DNA of 64,000 nt, taken from contig NZ_CP088923.1 of assembly GCF_021545845.1 (NCBI RefSeq), positions 2,790,001-2,854,000 on the forward strand. The letters are read 5' to 3'. Numbering within the stretch: the stretch's first letter is position 1; the number at the start of each line of letters is the position of its first letter. Below are positions 46,939 through 56,221 of the stretch, piece by piece. The notes beneath the pieces are model-generated. The model searched no databases, was not told the DNA's origin, and worked only from the letters and a program-made list of their open reading frames with translations. The translations under genes and the position numbers were made by a program. The stretch is from Rhodanobacter thiooxydans. Its GTDB lineage: Bacteria; Pseudomonadota; Gammaproteobacteria; Xanthomonadales; Rhodanobacteraceae.

Positions 46939-47271
46939 GTGAACAATCTCCCCGATCCCCACGCGGAAAGCACCGACCCCGCCGTGCAATGCACGACCTG
47001 CGAAGCGGTGTGCTGTCGCCTCACCGTGGTGCTGATGCCGGAAGACCGCGTGCCCGCCTGGCTGATCGACCACGACGAACATGGCATGGCGACCCTGGCC
47101 AAGGGCGAGGACGGCTGGTGCGCCGCGGTCGACCCGAACACCTTCCGCTGCACCATCTACGAAGACCGCCCCACCATCTGCCGCAAGTTCGCGATGGGCA
47201 GCCCGAGCTGCCGCGACGAACGACGCAAGTGGTTCGGCAACACGATTCCCACCGTGGTGCACCTATTGTAG
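46939..47271 (+). CDS. YkgJ-type cysteine-cluster protein
   Basis: A 110-residue protein. The cysteine pattern CTTCEAVCC, then C in EDGWC, C in FRCTIYEDRPTICRKF, and SCRDER fits the putative zinc- or iron-chelating CxxCxxxCC family (YkgJ). A GTG start at 46939 is used, 47 bp after DUF1415. Its TAG stop is the first triplet of a REP palindrome into which the IS110 element later inserted. Function unknown. Confidence 0.85.
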   Translation: MNNLPDPHAESTDPAVQCTTCEAVCCRLTVVLMPEDRVPAWLIDHDEHGMATLAKGEDGWCAAVDPNTFRCTIYEDRPTICRKFAMGSPSCRDERRKWFGNTIPTVVHLL

Positions 47272-47339
47272 GAGCGCACCCTGTGCGCGCGATGCTCTTC
47301 GTCACGTAACGAAAAGCATCGCGCACAGGGTGCGCTCCT
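47268..47339. repeat. REP hairpin interrupted by the IS110 element
   Basis: A 31-33 nt arm (from 47270 to 47302) is complementary to 47309-47339 with one mismatch and a 2-nt bulge, loop cacgta. The expected terminal ACA is found at 48621-48623 after the IS, showing that the palindrome was intact before insertion. Confidence 0.85.
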
Positions 47340-47349
47340 TAGGTCTTGA

Positions 47350-47545
47350 TGTCCGACCTGTCAGGGTCGAGCATTCCCGACTGATCATCGGGGGAACCGG
47401 GTGATGCCGATGCGCTCCTTTGGCTTCGAGCCCGTGACGTAGATGCACACCCCGGTTCCGATTTCGCTCATCCAGAAGTTTGAACGGTACCCTCGGCCCG
47501 CCACTGGCGTGAGCCTGCACACCTAAGGATCAGCCGGATGAGCAT
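47350..47545 (+). ncRNA. Predicted bridge RNA of the IS110 element
   Basis: Hairpins by eye: gacc/ggtc (47355-47368); cccga/tcggg (47376-47392); a long stem ggaaccgggtg (47393-47403) with caccccggttcc (47448-47459) enclosing loop 1; and gctcatcc (47466-47473) with ggatgagc (47536-47543) enclosing loop 2. Loop 1 has tgcgctcct (47411-47419, identical to the left target), an inner ggct-tcg-agcc hairpin and cgtag (47438-47442, complement of CTACG at REP ends). Loop 2 has acggta (47484-47489, as in the IS right end), a cgcc-act-ggcg hairpin and acctaag (47521-47527, complement of the IS left end cttaggt). RNA ends are not defined. Confidence 0.65.
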
Positions 47546-47577
47546 GGTGATCGGAACAAACCATGCGAGGTAAGGCG

Positions 47578-48600
47578 ATGACAAACGTTGTGGGAGTGGA
47601 TGTGGCCAAGGCCACGTTTGATGTGGCCGTTGGTCTGGCCAAGCCGGGCAAATTCCAGACACGCGCCAAGGTGGCCAATCGTGAAGAAGGCTTCCAGGAG
47701 TTGATGACCTGGTTGGACAAGCACGCGCCGGAAGCGGCGGTGTGCATGGAAGCGACGGGGATCTATCACGAGGCACTGGCCATCTTCCTGGTACAGCAAG
47801 GCAAGACGGTCTACGTGGCCAATCCGGCGCAAGTAAAGTACTTCGGCAAGAGCCAGCTGACGCGAACCAAGACCGACCGCACAGACGCCAAGCTCATTGC
47901 GCAGTTCGCCACCAGTCAGCAGGCCGGCACCCATCCGATGGCGCCGTGGATGCCGCCGACAGCGGCCCAGCGCACCTTGCGCGCGCTGGTCGAACGGCTG
48001 GACGATCTCAAGGGCATGGAGCGGATGGAAGCGAACCGACTCGACGTCGCCAATGACGCCGTACGCGACTCGGTGGAAGCGTCGCTCAAGGAACTGCGCA
48101 AGCAGATCAAGGCGCTGGAGCAGCGCATCAACAATCACATCGACAAGGATCCCCAGCTGCGCTACGACGCGGCGTTGATGACGTCCATCCCCGGCATCGC
48201 CAAGACCACGTCGGCCTCCCTGCTCGCCGCACTGGGCGACCTGCGACGCTTCGACGCGCCGGGCAAGCTGGTCGCCTTCGCCGGCCTCAACCCGGCACGG
48301 CGCGAGTCGGGCACGCTCAAGGGACAGGTCCGGATCTCCAAAACCGGTGCCCCCGGCTTGCGCGCCAAACTCTACTTTCCCGCCATCTGCGCCAAGAACC
48401 ACAACCCCGTGGTTCGTGCCTTCTGCGAACGGTTGCTCGCACGCGGGAAGCTCCCCATCGTGACCGTGTGTGCCGCCATGCGGAAGCTCCTGCACCTAGT
48501 CTGGGGCGTCATCCATACCAACTCGCTGTTTGATCCTGACTACCCCAGACACCGCCTCGTTGCCTCTGCGCACGCATCACCTGGATGCTCGCTTGCATAA
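47578..48600 (+). CDS. IS110-family DEDD transposase (recombinase)
   Basis: A 340-residue recombinase. The N-terminal RuvC-like domain has the DEDD tetrad: Asp8 in VGVDVAKATFDV, Glu58 in CMEATGIYHEAL, and Asp100/Asp103 in KTDRTDAKLIAQF. A coiled-coil region (about 135-190) precedes the C-terminal transposase_20 domain: MTSIPGIAKTTSASLLAALGDLRRF, AFAGLNPARRESGT (Ser about 244, the likely nucleophile) and ISKTGAPGLRAKLYFPA. Start at ATG 47578 after a GAGG motif; an ATG at 47563 is in frame too. Appears intact, so the element may be active. Confidence 0.95.
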   Translation: MTNVVGVDVAKATFDVAVGLAKPGKFQTRAKVANREEGFQELMTWLDKHAPEAAVCMEATGIYHEALAIFLVQQGKTVYVANPAQVKYFGKSQLTRTKTDRTDAKLIAQFATSQQAGTHPMAPWMPPTAAQRTLRALVERLDDLKGMERMEANRLDVANDAVRDSVEASLKELRKQIKALEQRINNHIDKDPQLRYDAALMTSIPGIAKTTSASLLAALGDLRRFDAPGKLVAFAGLNPARRESGTLKGQVRISKTGAPGLRAKLYFPAICAKNHNPVVRAFCERLLARGKLPIVTVCAAMRKLLHLVWGVIHTNSLFDPDYPRHRLVASAHASPGCSLA

Positions 48601-48638
48601 CGCGGAACGAGACGGTATCTACAGAGGTTGCCGTTGCC

Positions 48639-49340
48639 CTACGCCGCGAAAATCAGTGCGACCTCGGCGGCATCGAGCGCGCGCCATTCGCCCGGTGCCA
48701 ACCCGCCCAGCGTGAGGGCGCCGATCGACACCCGCTGCAGCGTCTCGACGTGATTGCCGGCGGCGGCGAACATGCGGCGCACCTGATGGTAGCGGCCTTC
48801 GCTGACGCCGAGCCGGGCGTGCCGCGACCCCAGCACCTCCAGCGCGGCAGGCGCGAGCGGGGTGGTTTCCTCTTCCAGCATCAGCGTGCCGCTGGCGAAC
48901 AGCTCGCCCTCGTCGCCGCGCAGGTCCTGCGCCAGGGTGGCCTCGTAGACCTTGGTCACGTTCGCCTTCGGCGAAATGATCCGGTGCAGCAAGGCACCGT
49001 CGTCGGTGAACAGCAGCAGGCCCGAGGTGTCGCGGTCGAGTCGGCCCACCGTGGACAGCGCCGGCGTGCGCACGCGGTAGCGCGGCGGCAGCAGGTCGTA
49101 GACCACCCGGCCTGGGTCCTTGCGCGAGCAGGTGACGCCGAGCGGCTTATGCATCATCAGGGTGAGCCCGGGCGGCGGGTCGAGCGGTTCGTCGTCGACG
49201 CGGATGGTTCCGTACGGCACCACGTCGTCGGCGTACAGCACCTCGCCATCGGCATCGGTGATGCGGCCGGAGCGGAACAACTGGGTCACGTCCTTGCGGC
49301 TGCCGTAGCCCAGGTTGGCAATCAGCTTGACCAGTTTCAT
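48639..49340 (-). CDS. rsuA: RsuA/RluB-family pseudouridine synthase
   Basis: A 233-residue enzyme. An N-terminal S4 domain (MKLVKLIANLGYGSRKDVTQLFRSGRI) precedes the synthase domain with the catalytic Asp in GRLDRDTSGLLLFTDDG and the family block VSEGRYHQVRRMFAAAGNHVETLQR. Length and sequence fit 16S rRNA pseudouridine-516 synthase RsuA. It overlaps rsmC by 4 bp (ATGA). The IS110 element ends 18 bp past its stop and leaves the gene intact. Confidence 0.92.
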   Translation of the reverse strand: MKLVKLIANLGYGSRKDVTQLFRSGRITDADGEVLYADDVVPYGTIRVDDEPLDPPPGLTLMMHKPLGVTCSRKDPGRVVYDLLPPRYRVRTPALSTVGRLDRDTSGLLLFTDDGALLHRIISPKANVTKVYEATLAQDLRGDEGELFASGTLMLEEETTPLAPAALEVLGSRHARLGVSEGRYHQVRRMFAAAGNHVETLQRVSIGALTLGGLAPGEWRALDAAEVALIFAA

Positions 49341-50407
49341 CCGCGCACCCCGACTGCTTCGATCACCTTGAATCCTTCCTGCACGGCCAGCGTGCGCACC
49401 TCATGGAAACGCGAGGCCAGCACCGCCTCGTACGGCAAATGGCGGTTCGCCACGATCAGCAAGCGGCCGCCCGGCAGCAGCGCCTCGGCCGCGCTGACGA
49501 TGAACGCGCGACCCAGCTCGGGCAGGTCGGCACGCCCCTGGTGGAACGGCGGGTTGCTGACGATGGCGTCGTAACGCTGCGCCAGGCCGCGGGTCACGTC
49601 ATGCCAGCGCACCGCCAGCGCCACGTCGCGGCCGCATTCACGCTGCGCCCGCGCCAGGTTGAGCCGCGCCGGTTCCAGCGCGCGCGCTTCGGCTTCGTAC
49701 AGGTCGATCGCCTCGACCCGCGGGCAACGCGCCACCACCTGCGCGGAAAGATAACCGTAGCCAGCGCCGAGATCGGCCACGCGGCCATGCAAGTCCGCCG
49801 GCAAGTGTTCCGCCAGCAGCGCCGAGGCGCGGTCGACGCGGTCCCAGGCGAACAGGCCGGGACGACTGAGATAGCCGTCGGCGATGTCGCGCGGCGCGTC
49901 CAGCGCCAGCCATGCGGCCAGCAGGTCGTGATCGATGTCGGCCGGCTGCGGCGTACCCCAGAACACCCGGCACTTGTGCTTGGACAGGTGCTGCACGGCG
50001 CCGGCCAGTTTCGCCAGGTCCGCCTCGCCCGACTTCGCGCCTTCCGCATTCGGCATTGCCGCCAGCACGGTGCCGCCCGGCGCCAGCAGCCGCAGCGCGC
50101 GGGCGAACAGCGCGCGCGCCTCGTCGCGCTGGCGCGGCGGCAACAGCAGCACCAACGGAAATTTTTTATCAGCTGCCGCTTCGCCCACGCGCAGGCCATG
50201 GCGGCCCAGCTCGTCGGCGAACGGCAGGAAACTCTGCTCGCACAGCCAGCCAGGCTGCACCATCTCGCGCAGGCGCACGCCGGCACGGGCGCGCAGGAAC
50301 AGCACGCGGCCGTCGGCCGGCAAGTGCAGCTCGCCAGCCTCGAACGGCACGAACAGCGCGGCCAGCGCCGCATCCGGCGTGGCCGCGAGGAATCCGCCAG
50401 CAGTCAC
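49337..50407 (-). CDS. rsmC: 16S rRNA m2G1207 methyltransferase RsmC
   Basis: A 356-residue two-domain methyltransferase. The N-terminal half (to about 175) is the degenerate RsmC domain; the C-terminal half has the SAM motif VADLGAGYGYLSAQVV and the catalytic SNPPFHQG motif. GTG start at 50407 with AAGGGA upstream. The frame continues far upstream through the intergenic region and OPT gene; that part is not coding. Paired with rsuA, another 16S rRNA modifier. Confidence 0.9.
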   Translation of the reverse strand: MTAGGFLAATPDAALAALFVPFEAGELHLPADGRVLFLRARAGVRLREMVQPGWLCEQSFLPFADELGRHGLRVGEAAADKKFPLVLLLPPRQRDEARALFARALRLLAPGGTVLAAMPNAEGAKSGEADLAKLAGAVQHLSKHKCRVFWGTPQPADIDHDLLAAWLALDAPRDIADGYLSRPGLFAWDRVDRASALLAEHLPADLHGRVADLGAGYGYLSAQVVARCPRVEAIDLYEAEARALEPARLNLARAQRECGRDVALAVRWHDVTRGLAQRYDAIVSNPPFHQGRADLPELGRAFIVSAAEALLPGGRLLIVANRHLPYEAVLASRFHEVRTLAVQEGFKVIEAVGVRG

Positions 50408-50535
50408 GTCATCCCTTCCACCTCGAACGATGGCGGCATTGTACGTGGCGGCCGGCGGGAGCCGGTTGGCGGAGCGCGCTTCCGCCGTGCGGCAGCAGCG
50501 TGTTCCGCGCACGGTGTCGGCCCCGCCGTTGCGCC

Positions 50536-52545
50536 CTACACCGCCCGGCCCATCCGGCCGATCCAGCGGTACATCGCCCAGGTCACCGCCACGAACACCA
50601 CGCCGCCAATCCAGATCGCGGCATCGTGGAAGTTGTCGCCCACCAGCGCCAGCGGCGCGTTGCGATCGGCGAAGCCTAGCTTGTCGGAAAACGCCACCAG
50701 CGCGGCCACGATCACGCCGAGCAGGCTCTCGCCCACGATCAGGCCGGAAGCCAGCAGCACGCCCAGCTGCTTGGTGGCCTCCGCCTTCGGGCCGCGATCG
50801 GCACGCTGCTCGAACCACGCGCCGACCAGCGCGCCGACCACCACCATCAGCGTGGTGGAAGTGGGCAGATAGATGCCCAGGCCCACTGCCAGCGGCGGCA
50901 GCCGCATCGACTTGCCGGTGCGCGCCAGCGCCTCGTCCAGCACGATGATGCCCACGCCGATCGCACCGCCGATGGTGATCAGGCTCCAGTCGATGTTGCC
51001 GGTGATCACGCCCTGCGCCAGCGCCGAGATCAACCCGGCCTGCGGCGCCGGCAGCGCGCGCGACGGGTCCGCGCCCGGTGCGCCGAGGAAGCCGTAGGCC
51101 TGGTTGAGCAGGTCCAGCACCGGCGGGATCACCAGCGCGCCGGCGACCACGCCGATCACCAGCGCCCACTGCTGCAGCGAGGGCGTGGCGTCCACCAGCT
51201 GGCCGGTCTTGAGATCCTGCAGGTTGTTGTTGGCGATCGAGGCCACCGCAAACACGATGGCGGTGATGAACAGCGCGAAGGCCACCAGCGCCTTGCCCGC
51301 TTCCGCCGGCATCATCGACTTCACGCCCAGCACCAGCAGCAGCGCGGCGATGATCACCACCAGGATGCCCACGCCCGACAGCGGGCTATTGCTCGAACCG
51401 ATCAGACCGGCCATGTAGCCGCACACGGCGGAGACCAGGAAGCTCAGGATCACCACGAACACCACGCCGCCGGCCACCAGCAGTGTGGTGTGCTCGCCCA
51501 GCCCGCTGATGTTGCTGAAATGGCCCAGCAGCCACCCCACCGGGATCAGGCACAGCAGCGTGATCAGGCCGACCATGCCGATCGGCATGTCGTGCTCGGT
51601 GCGCGGCAGCGTGGCCAGCTGACCCGCCTTGCGCACGCGCGAAGCGGCCATCGCGCCGGCCAGCCCGCCGATCACCGGCTTGACCAGCTTGGCCAGCGTC
51701 CAGATCGCCGCCACGCCGATGGTGCCGGCACCGACGAAACGCACGTAATGGCTCCAGGCGGCCTGCGCCACCGCATCGGCGGCGCCGTCGGCGGGATGCA
51801 GCAGCAGGAAGTGCGGCACCGCCCAGCCCCAGCCGATCAAAGCGCCCACCAGCATCGCCACGCCGACCCACAGCCCGACCAGGTGGCCCACCGCGAACAG
51901 CGCGAACGACAGGCTGAAGTCGAACCCGGTGGCGGCGCCCTTGTCGCCCACGCGGAAATAGCTGGACACCGCGGCGGCGAACAGCCTGGTCTGTACGATC
52001 ACGTAGAACGCCGCCGAGACGATCGCGCCGGCGACCACTGCCTTCAGCCCCGCGCCACCCGACTCCACCGACTCGGCCGCCTCCTCCGAACTGGCGCCCA
52101 CCTTGAGCACCTCGGCGCAAGCCACGCCTTCGGGGTACGGCAGGTCCGAGTCAGTGACCAGCGCGCGGCGCAACGGGATGGTGTACATCACGCCGAGGAT
52201 GCCGCCGGTGGCGCAGATGCCGAAGCTCATCCAGAACGGGAAGCCGTTCCACCAGCCGATGATGATCAGGCCGGGCAGCACGAAGATGATCGAGGACAGC
52301 GTGCCGGCGGCCGAGGCCACCGTCTGCACGATGTTGTTCTCCTGCATGGTGGAGTTCTTCAGCGAGCGCAGGATGGCCATCGAGATCACCGCCGCCGGAA
52401 TCGAGGTGGCGAAGGTGAGGCCGGCCTTGAGGCCGAAGAACACGTTGGCCGCGGTGAACACCACGGTGATCACGATGCCGATGACCACCCCGCGCAGGGT
52501 GAATTCGACGCGCGGCGACGCGCTGGACATTGGCTGTGCGCTCAC
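50536..52545 (-). CDS. OPT-family oligopeptide transporter
   Basis: A 669-residue membrane protein with about 14-16 helices. FTLRGVVIGIVITVVFTAANVFFGLKAGLTFATSIPAAVISMAILR, QENNIVQTVASAAGTLSS, and DLPYPEGVACAEVLKVG are diagnostic of the OPT superfamily (prokaryotic peptide branch). Imports small peptides with protons in characterised members. Monocistronic. Confidence 0.94.
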   Translation of the reverse strand: MSAQPMSSASPRVEFTLRGVVIGIVITVVFTAANVFFGLKAGLTFATSIPAAVISMAILRSLKNSTMQENNIVQTVASAAGTLSSIIFVLPGLIIIGWWNGFPFWMSFGICATGGILGVMYTIPLRRALVTDSDLPYPEGVACAEVLKVGASSEEAAESVESGGAGLKAVVAGAIVSAAFYVIVQTRLFAAAVSSYFRVGDKGAATGFDFSLSFALFAVGHLVGLWVGVAMLVGALIGWGWAVPHFLLLHPADGAADAVAQAAWSHYVRFVGAGTIGVAAIWTLAKLVKPVIGGLAGAMAASRVRKAGQLATLPRTEHDMPIGMVGLITLLCLIPVGWLLGHFSNISGLGEHTTLLVAGGVVFVVILSFLVSAVCGYMAGLIGSSNSPLSGVGILVVIIAALLLVLGVKSMMPAEAGKALVAFALFITAIVFAVASIANNNLQDLKTGQLVDATPSLQQWALVIGVVAGALVIPPVLDLLNQAYGFLGAPGADPSRALPAPQAGLISALAQGVITGNIDWSLITIGGAIGVGIIVLDEALARTGKSMRLPPLAVGLGIYLPTSTTLMVVVGALVGAWFEQRADRGPKAEATKQLGVLLASGLIVGESLLGVIVAALVAFSDKLGFADRNAPLALVGDNFHDAAIWIGGVVFVAVTWAMYRWIGRMGRAV

Positions 52546-52674
52546 AGGATGGCTCTCCCCCGGGGTGGATGGCTGCGACGCAAGATAGCGTGGAATGCCC
52601 GCCGATGGTTATTCCCGACGGCCTGGACCGCCGCCTGCGCGTAGAATGGGCGGCTGTTGTCCCGAGAGATCCCC

Positions 52675-53232
52675 ATGGCACTCAACGCCACCATCCACAA
52701 GGTCGAGCTGCAGGTCAGCGACATGGACCGGCACTACTACGCCGGCCACGCGCTGACCCTGGCGCGGCACCCGTCGGAGACCGCGGAGCGCCTGATGGTG
52801 CGCCTGCTCGCGTTCGCGCTGTACGCGGACGAACGGCTGGAGTTCGGCAAGGGCCTCAGCGATGAGGACGAGCCGGCGCTGTGGCGCAAGGCATATAGCG
52901 GCGAGATCGAACTGTGGATCGAGCTCGGCCAGCCCGACGAGGCGCGCATCCGCAAGGCCTGCGGCCGCTCGCGTCAGGTCGTGGTGGTCAGCTACGGCGG
53001 CAACGCCGCGGAGCTCTGGTGGAACAAGCTCGGCCACGCGCTCGGCCGCCACCGCAACCTCAGCGTGCTCGACATCCCCGCCGCCACCGTCGCCGAACTG
53101 GCCGCGCTGCTGCAGCGTGGCATGCGCCTGCAGGCGCTGGTGCAGGACGGCCAACTGCAGCTGATCAGCGAAACCGGCGCGGTCGCGGTCGAACCGCTCA
53201 GGCGCATGGGTATGGCCGAACTGGTCGGCTGA
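52675..53232 (+). CDS. yaeQ: YaeQ family protein
   Basis: A 185-residue protein. ALNATIHKVELQVSDMDRHYYAGHALTLARHPSETAERLMVRLLAFALYA and LGQPDEARIRKACGRSRQVVVVSYGG match YaeQ, which has a PD-(D/E)xK nuclease-like fold with undetermined role. The ATG at 52675 is chosen over an upstream in-frame start for its match to family N-termini. Confidence 0.93.
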   Translation: MALNATIHKVELQVSDMDRHYYAGHALTLARHPSETAERLMVRLLAFALYADERLEFGKGLSDEDEPALWRKAYSGEIELWIELGQPDEARIRKACGRSRQVVVVSYGGNAAELWWNKLGHALGRHRNLSVLDIPAATVAELAALLQRGMRLQALVQDGQLQLISETGAVAVEPLRRMGMAELVG

Positions 53233-53307
53233 CGCGGCACGGCCGGCTGACGCGCCGCGCTTTCCCGCATAATCCCGCCCGACCTCTTCAATCCTTCGGA
53301 GTCACCC

Positions 53308-53742
53308 ATGCGCTGGTTGCTGCCCCTGCTCGCCGTGTTCGCCCTCGCCGCCTGCGGCACCCCACCGCCGGCACAGGCCAGCGGACAGGTCGACAAGCTC
53401 ACCGTGATCGACCAGAAAATCGGTACCGGCGCCGAGGCGAAGGCCGGCATGGACGTGCTGGTGCACTACACCGGCTGGCTGTACGACGAGCACGCGAAGG
53501 ACAAGCACGGCGCCAAGTTCGACAGCTCGTACGACCACGGCGCACCGTTCAACTTCACGCTGGGCGCGGGCCGGGTGATCGACGGCTGGGATCAGGGCGT
53601 GGCCGGCATGCGCGTGGGCGGCAAGCGCACCTTGCTGATCCCTGCCGCGCTCGGCTACGGCGCCCGCGGCGCCGGCGCCGACATCCCGCCGAACGCCTCG
53701 CTGGTATTCGACGTGGCGCTGGTCGACGTCAGCGCGCACTGA
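53308..53742 (+). CDS. FKBP-type peptidyl-prolyl isomerase, lipoprotein
   Basis: A 144-residue protein. Signal peptide with lipobox LAAC (about residue 16), then an FKBP domain: VLVHYTGWLYDE, AKFDSSYDHGAPFNFTLGAGRVIDGWDQGVAGMRVGGKRTLLIPAALGYGARGAGADIPPNASLVFDVALVDV. All core active-site aromatic positions are present. It assists folding in the periplasm, attached to a membrane. Confidence 0.94.
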   Translation: MRWLLPLLAVFALAACGTPPPAQASGQVDKLTVIDQKIGTGAEAKAGMDVLVHYTGWLYDEHAKDKHGAKFDSSYDHGAPFNFTLGAGRVIDGWDQGVAGMRVGGKRTLLIPAALGYGARGAGADIPPNASLVFDVALVDVSAH

Positions 53743-53760
53743 GCCATTTCCTCTGCCACA

Positions 53761-53873
53761 TGTAGGAGCCCGCTCGCGGGCGATGCTCTTGTGGCGGGAC
53801 TCGGGACTCGGGACTCGGGACTCGGGATTCGGGATTCGAAAAAGCATCGCCCGCGAGCGTGCTCCTACGCACA
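53761..53873. repeat. Composite REP pair enclosing a GGGACTCG array
   Basis: Left REP tgtaggagcccgctcgcggg (53761-53790), then six gggactcg/gggattcg units (53796-53838), then the inverted REP aagcatcgcccgcgagcg and ctcctacgc. The right half equals the repeat in ccmH. Two potential CCTACG sites for the IS110 bridge RNA are present. Confidence 0.8.
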
Positions 53874-53940
53874 AGCGGCTGGGCAGCTTGTAGGTTGGGG
53901 TGAGCGCAGCGAACCCCAACAATCCGTGCCCTGGAATCGC

Positions 53941-54798
53941 TCAACCTTCCTGCACCGCCGCCTCGCGCCCCTGCTGGCGGATTAGCGCCTCTTCCCGCGC
54001 GTCGATGATCGACTGCATCACGCTGTCGACGTCGGCGATGCTTTCGTCGAACTCGAAGCGGCCGCTGAGTTCGCTGTCCGGGTGCAATTCGCCCAGTTCG
54101 TACAGCGCCCACATCTCCTCGCCGTAGTGGGTGTCCAGCAGCTCCGGCGCGAAGCGCGCCAGGCTGATGGTGATGTTGCCGACGTCACGGCGCAGCATGG
54201 TGCGCGCCGCATTGTTGCCGGCGGCGCTGACCACCTGCGGCAGGTCGATGATCACCGGGCCAGCTGGCCCGACCAGCACGTTGTATTCGGACAGGTCGCC
54301 GTGGATCAGCCCCACGCACAGCATGCGCGCCACCTGCTGCATCAGGAAACGGTGGTAGTCGCGCGCGGTGTCGGCCGACAGTTCCACTTCGCCCAGCCGC
54401 GGCGCCGAATGGCCGTCGGCATCGGTGACCAGCTCCATCACCAGCACGCCGCTGAAATAGCCGTAGGGTTTGGGCACGCGCACGCCGGCGGCGGTGAGCT
54501 GGTACAGCGCGTCGACCTCGGCGTTCTTCCACGCCGCCTCGGCTTCCTTGCGGCCGAACTTGGTGGCCTTGCCCATCGCCCGCATCTGCCGGCTGCCGCG
54601 CACCTTGCGACCTTCCTGGTACTGCACGCGCTGCTGGAAACTGCGCTGCGCCATGTCCTTGTAGACCTTGGCGCAGCGGACGTCCTCGCCCGAGCGCACG
54701 ACGTAGACGGAGGCCTCCTTGCCGCTCTTCAGCGGCCGCAGCACCTGGTCGATCACGCCTTCGTCGATCAGGTCCTGCAGGCCCTTGGGAGTTTTCAT
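53941..54798 (-). CDS. RIO-type serine/threonine kinase
   Basis: A 285-residue atypical kinase. GKEASVYVVRSGEDVRCAKVYKD holds the nucleotide-binding loop and lysine; LIHGDLSEYNVLV is the catalytic loop; VIIDLPQVV contains the metal-binding Asp. The RSFQQRVQYQEGRKVRGSR segment is typical of bacterial RIO1-like proteins such as Pseudomonas PA4780. Substrate unknown. Confidence 0.92.
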   Translation of the reverse strand: MKTPKGLQDLIDEGVIDQVLRPLKSGKEASVYVVRSGEDVRCAKVYKDMAQRSFQQRVQYQEGRKVRGSRQMRAMGKATKFGRKEAEAAWKNAEVDALYQLTAAGVRVPKPYGYFSGVLVMELVTDADGHSAPRLGEVELSADTARDYHRFLMQQVARMLCVGLIHGDLSEYNVLVGPAGPVIIDLPQVVSAAGNNAARTMLRRDVGNITISLARFAPELLDTHYGEEMWALYELGELHPDSELSGRFEFDESIADVDSVMQSIIDAREEALIRQQGREAAVQEG

Positions 54799-54831
54799 GC
54801 GTGGTGGGCTTCGGTCATGGGGAACACGGCA

Positions 54832-55851
<1,020 letters not shown>

Positions 55852-56018
55852 GTCAGGCTCTCACCGAATGGGATGGCCACGATGTGGGGGCTGCCGCGCG
55901 GATTGCCACCGCCGCGGCTGCCCCGCGCCAGGCCGCCCCACGGGCGCCGAAACGACCTAGACTGACATCGTGTCACGCGTCACCTGTCGCCGTCATTCAA
56001 CCTCACTGGGAGAGCAGC

Positions 56019-56123
56019 ATGAGCAAGGGCATGGACACCAAGAAGGACGAGAAGAAGAAGCCGGCCAAGACCCTGAAGGAAAAGCGGGCCGCCAAGCAGG
56101 AAAAGAAGAAGAGCACCAAGTAG
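56019..56123 (+). CDS. Small lysine-rich protein
   Basis: A 34-residue protein, MSKGMDTKKDEKKKPAKTLK followed by EKRAAKQEKKKSTK, with nearly half its residues lysine. A GGGAG site lies at correct spacing. Proteins with the PAKTLKEKRAAK phrase occur in other gammaproteobacteria from my recollection, so I regard it as a real small gene. Basic and disordered; it may bind nucleic acid, which is a guess. Confidence 0.75.
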   Translation: MSKGMDTKKDEKKKPAKTLKEKRAAKQEKKKSTK

Positions 56124-56221
56124 GCCGGGCCGGCGCCGCATCCTCGCTAAACTTTCCCCGCAGGGCGCCGATAGCCCGTAACGGGTTACCCGGGAGTCGG
56201 CACGCGGGGATGAGGGGGACG

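Larger units (their letters stand above)
47338..48620 (+). mobile_element. Complete IS110-family insertion sequence
   Basis: The element is bounded by CT dinucleotides at 47338-47339 and 48619-48620, one of which is the target core. It has no terminal inverted repeats and no further duplication, as usual for the family. Deleting one CT plus the interior (about 1.28 kb) rejoins gcgctcCT and ACAgagg, restoring a REP end such as that at 38468. The left end is long and non-coding (47340-47577) and the right end very short (18 bp after the stop), the IS110-subgroup layout of IS621, which also inserts in REP sequences of E. coli. Confidence 0.8.

Noticed and set aside
49337..51169. Extension of rsmC to a 610-codon frame
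   Set aside because: The upstream part lies antisense-like within the OPT gene region on another frame and has no similarity; the GTG at 50407 has a good ribosome-binding site.
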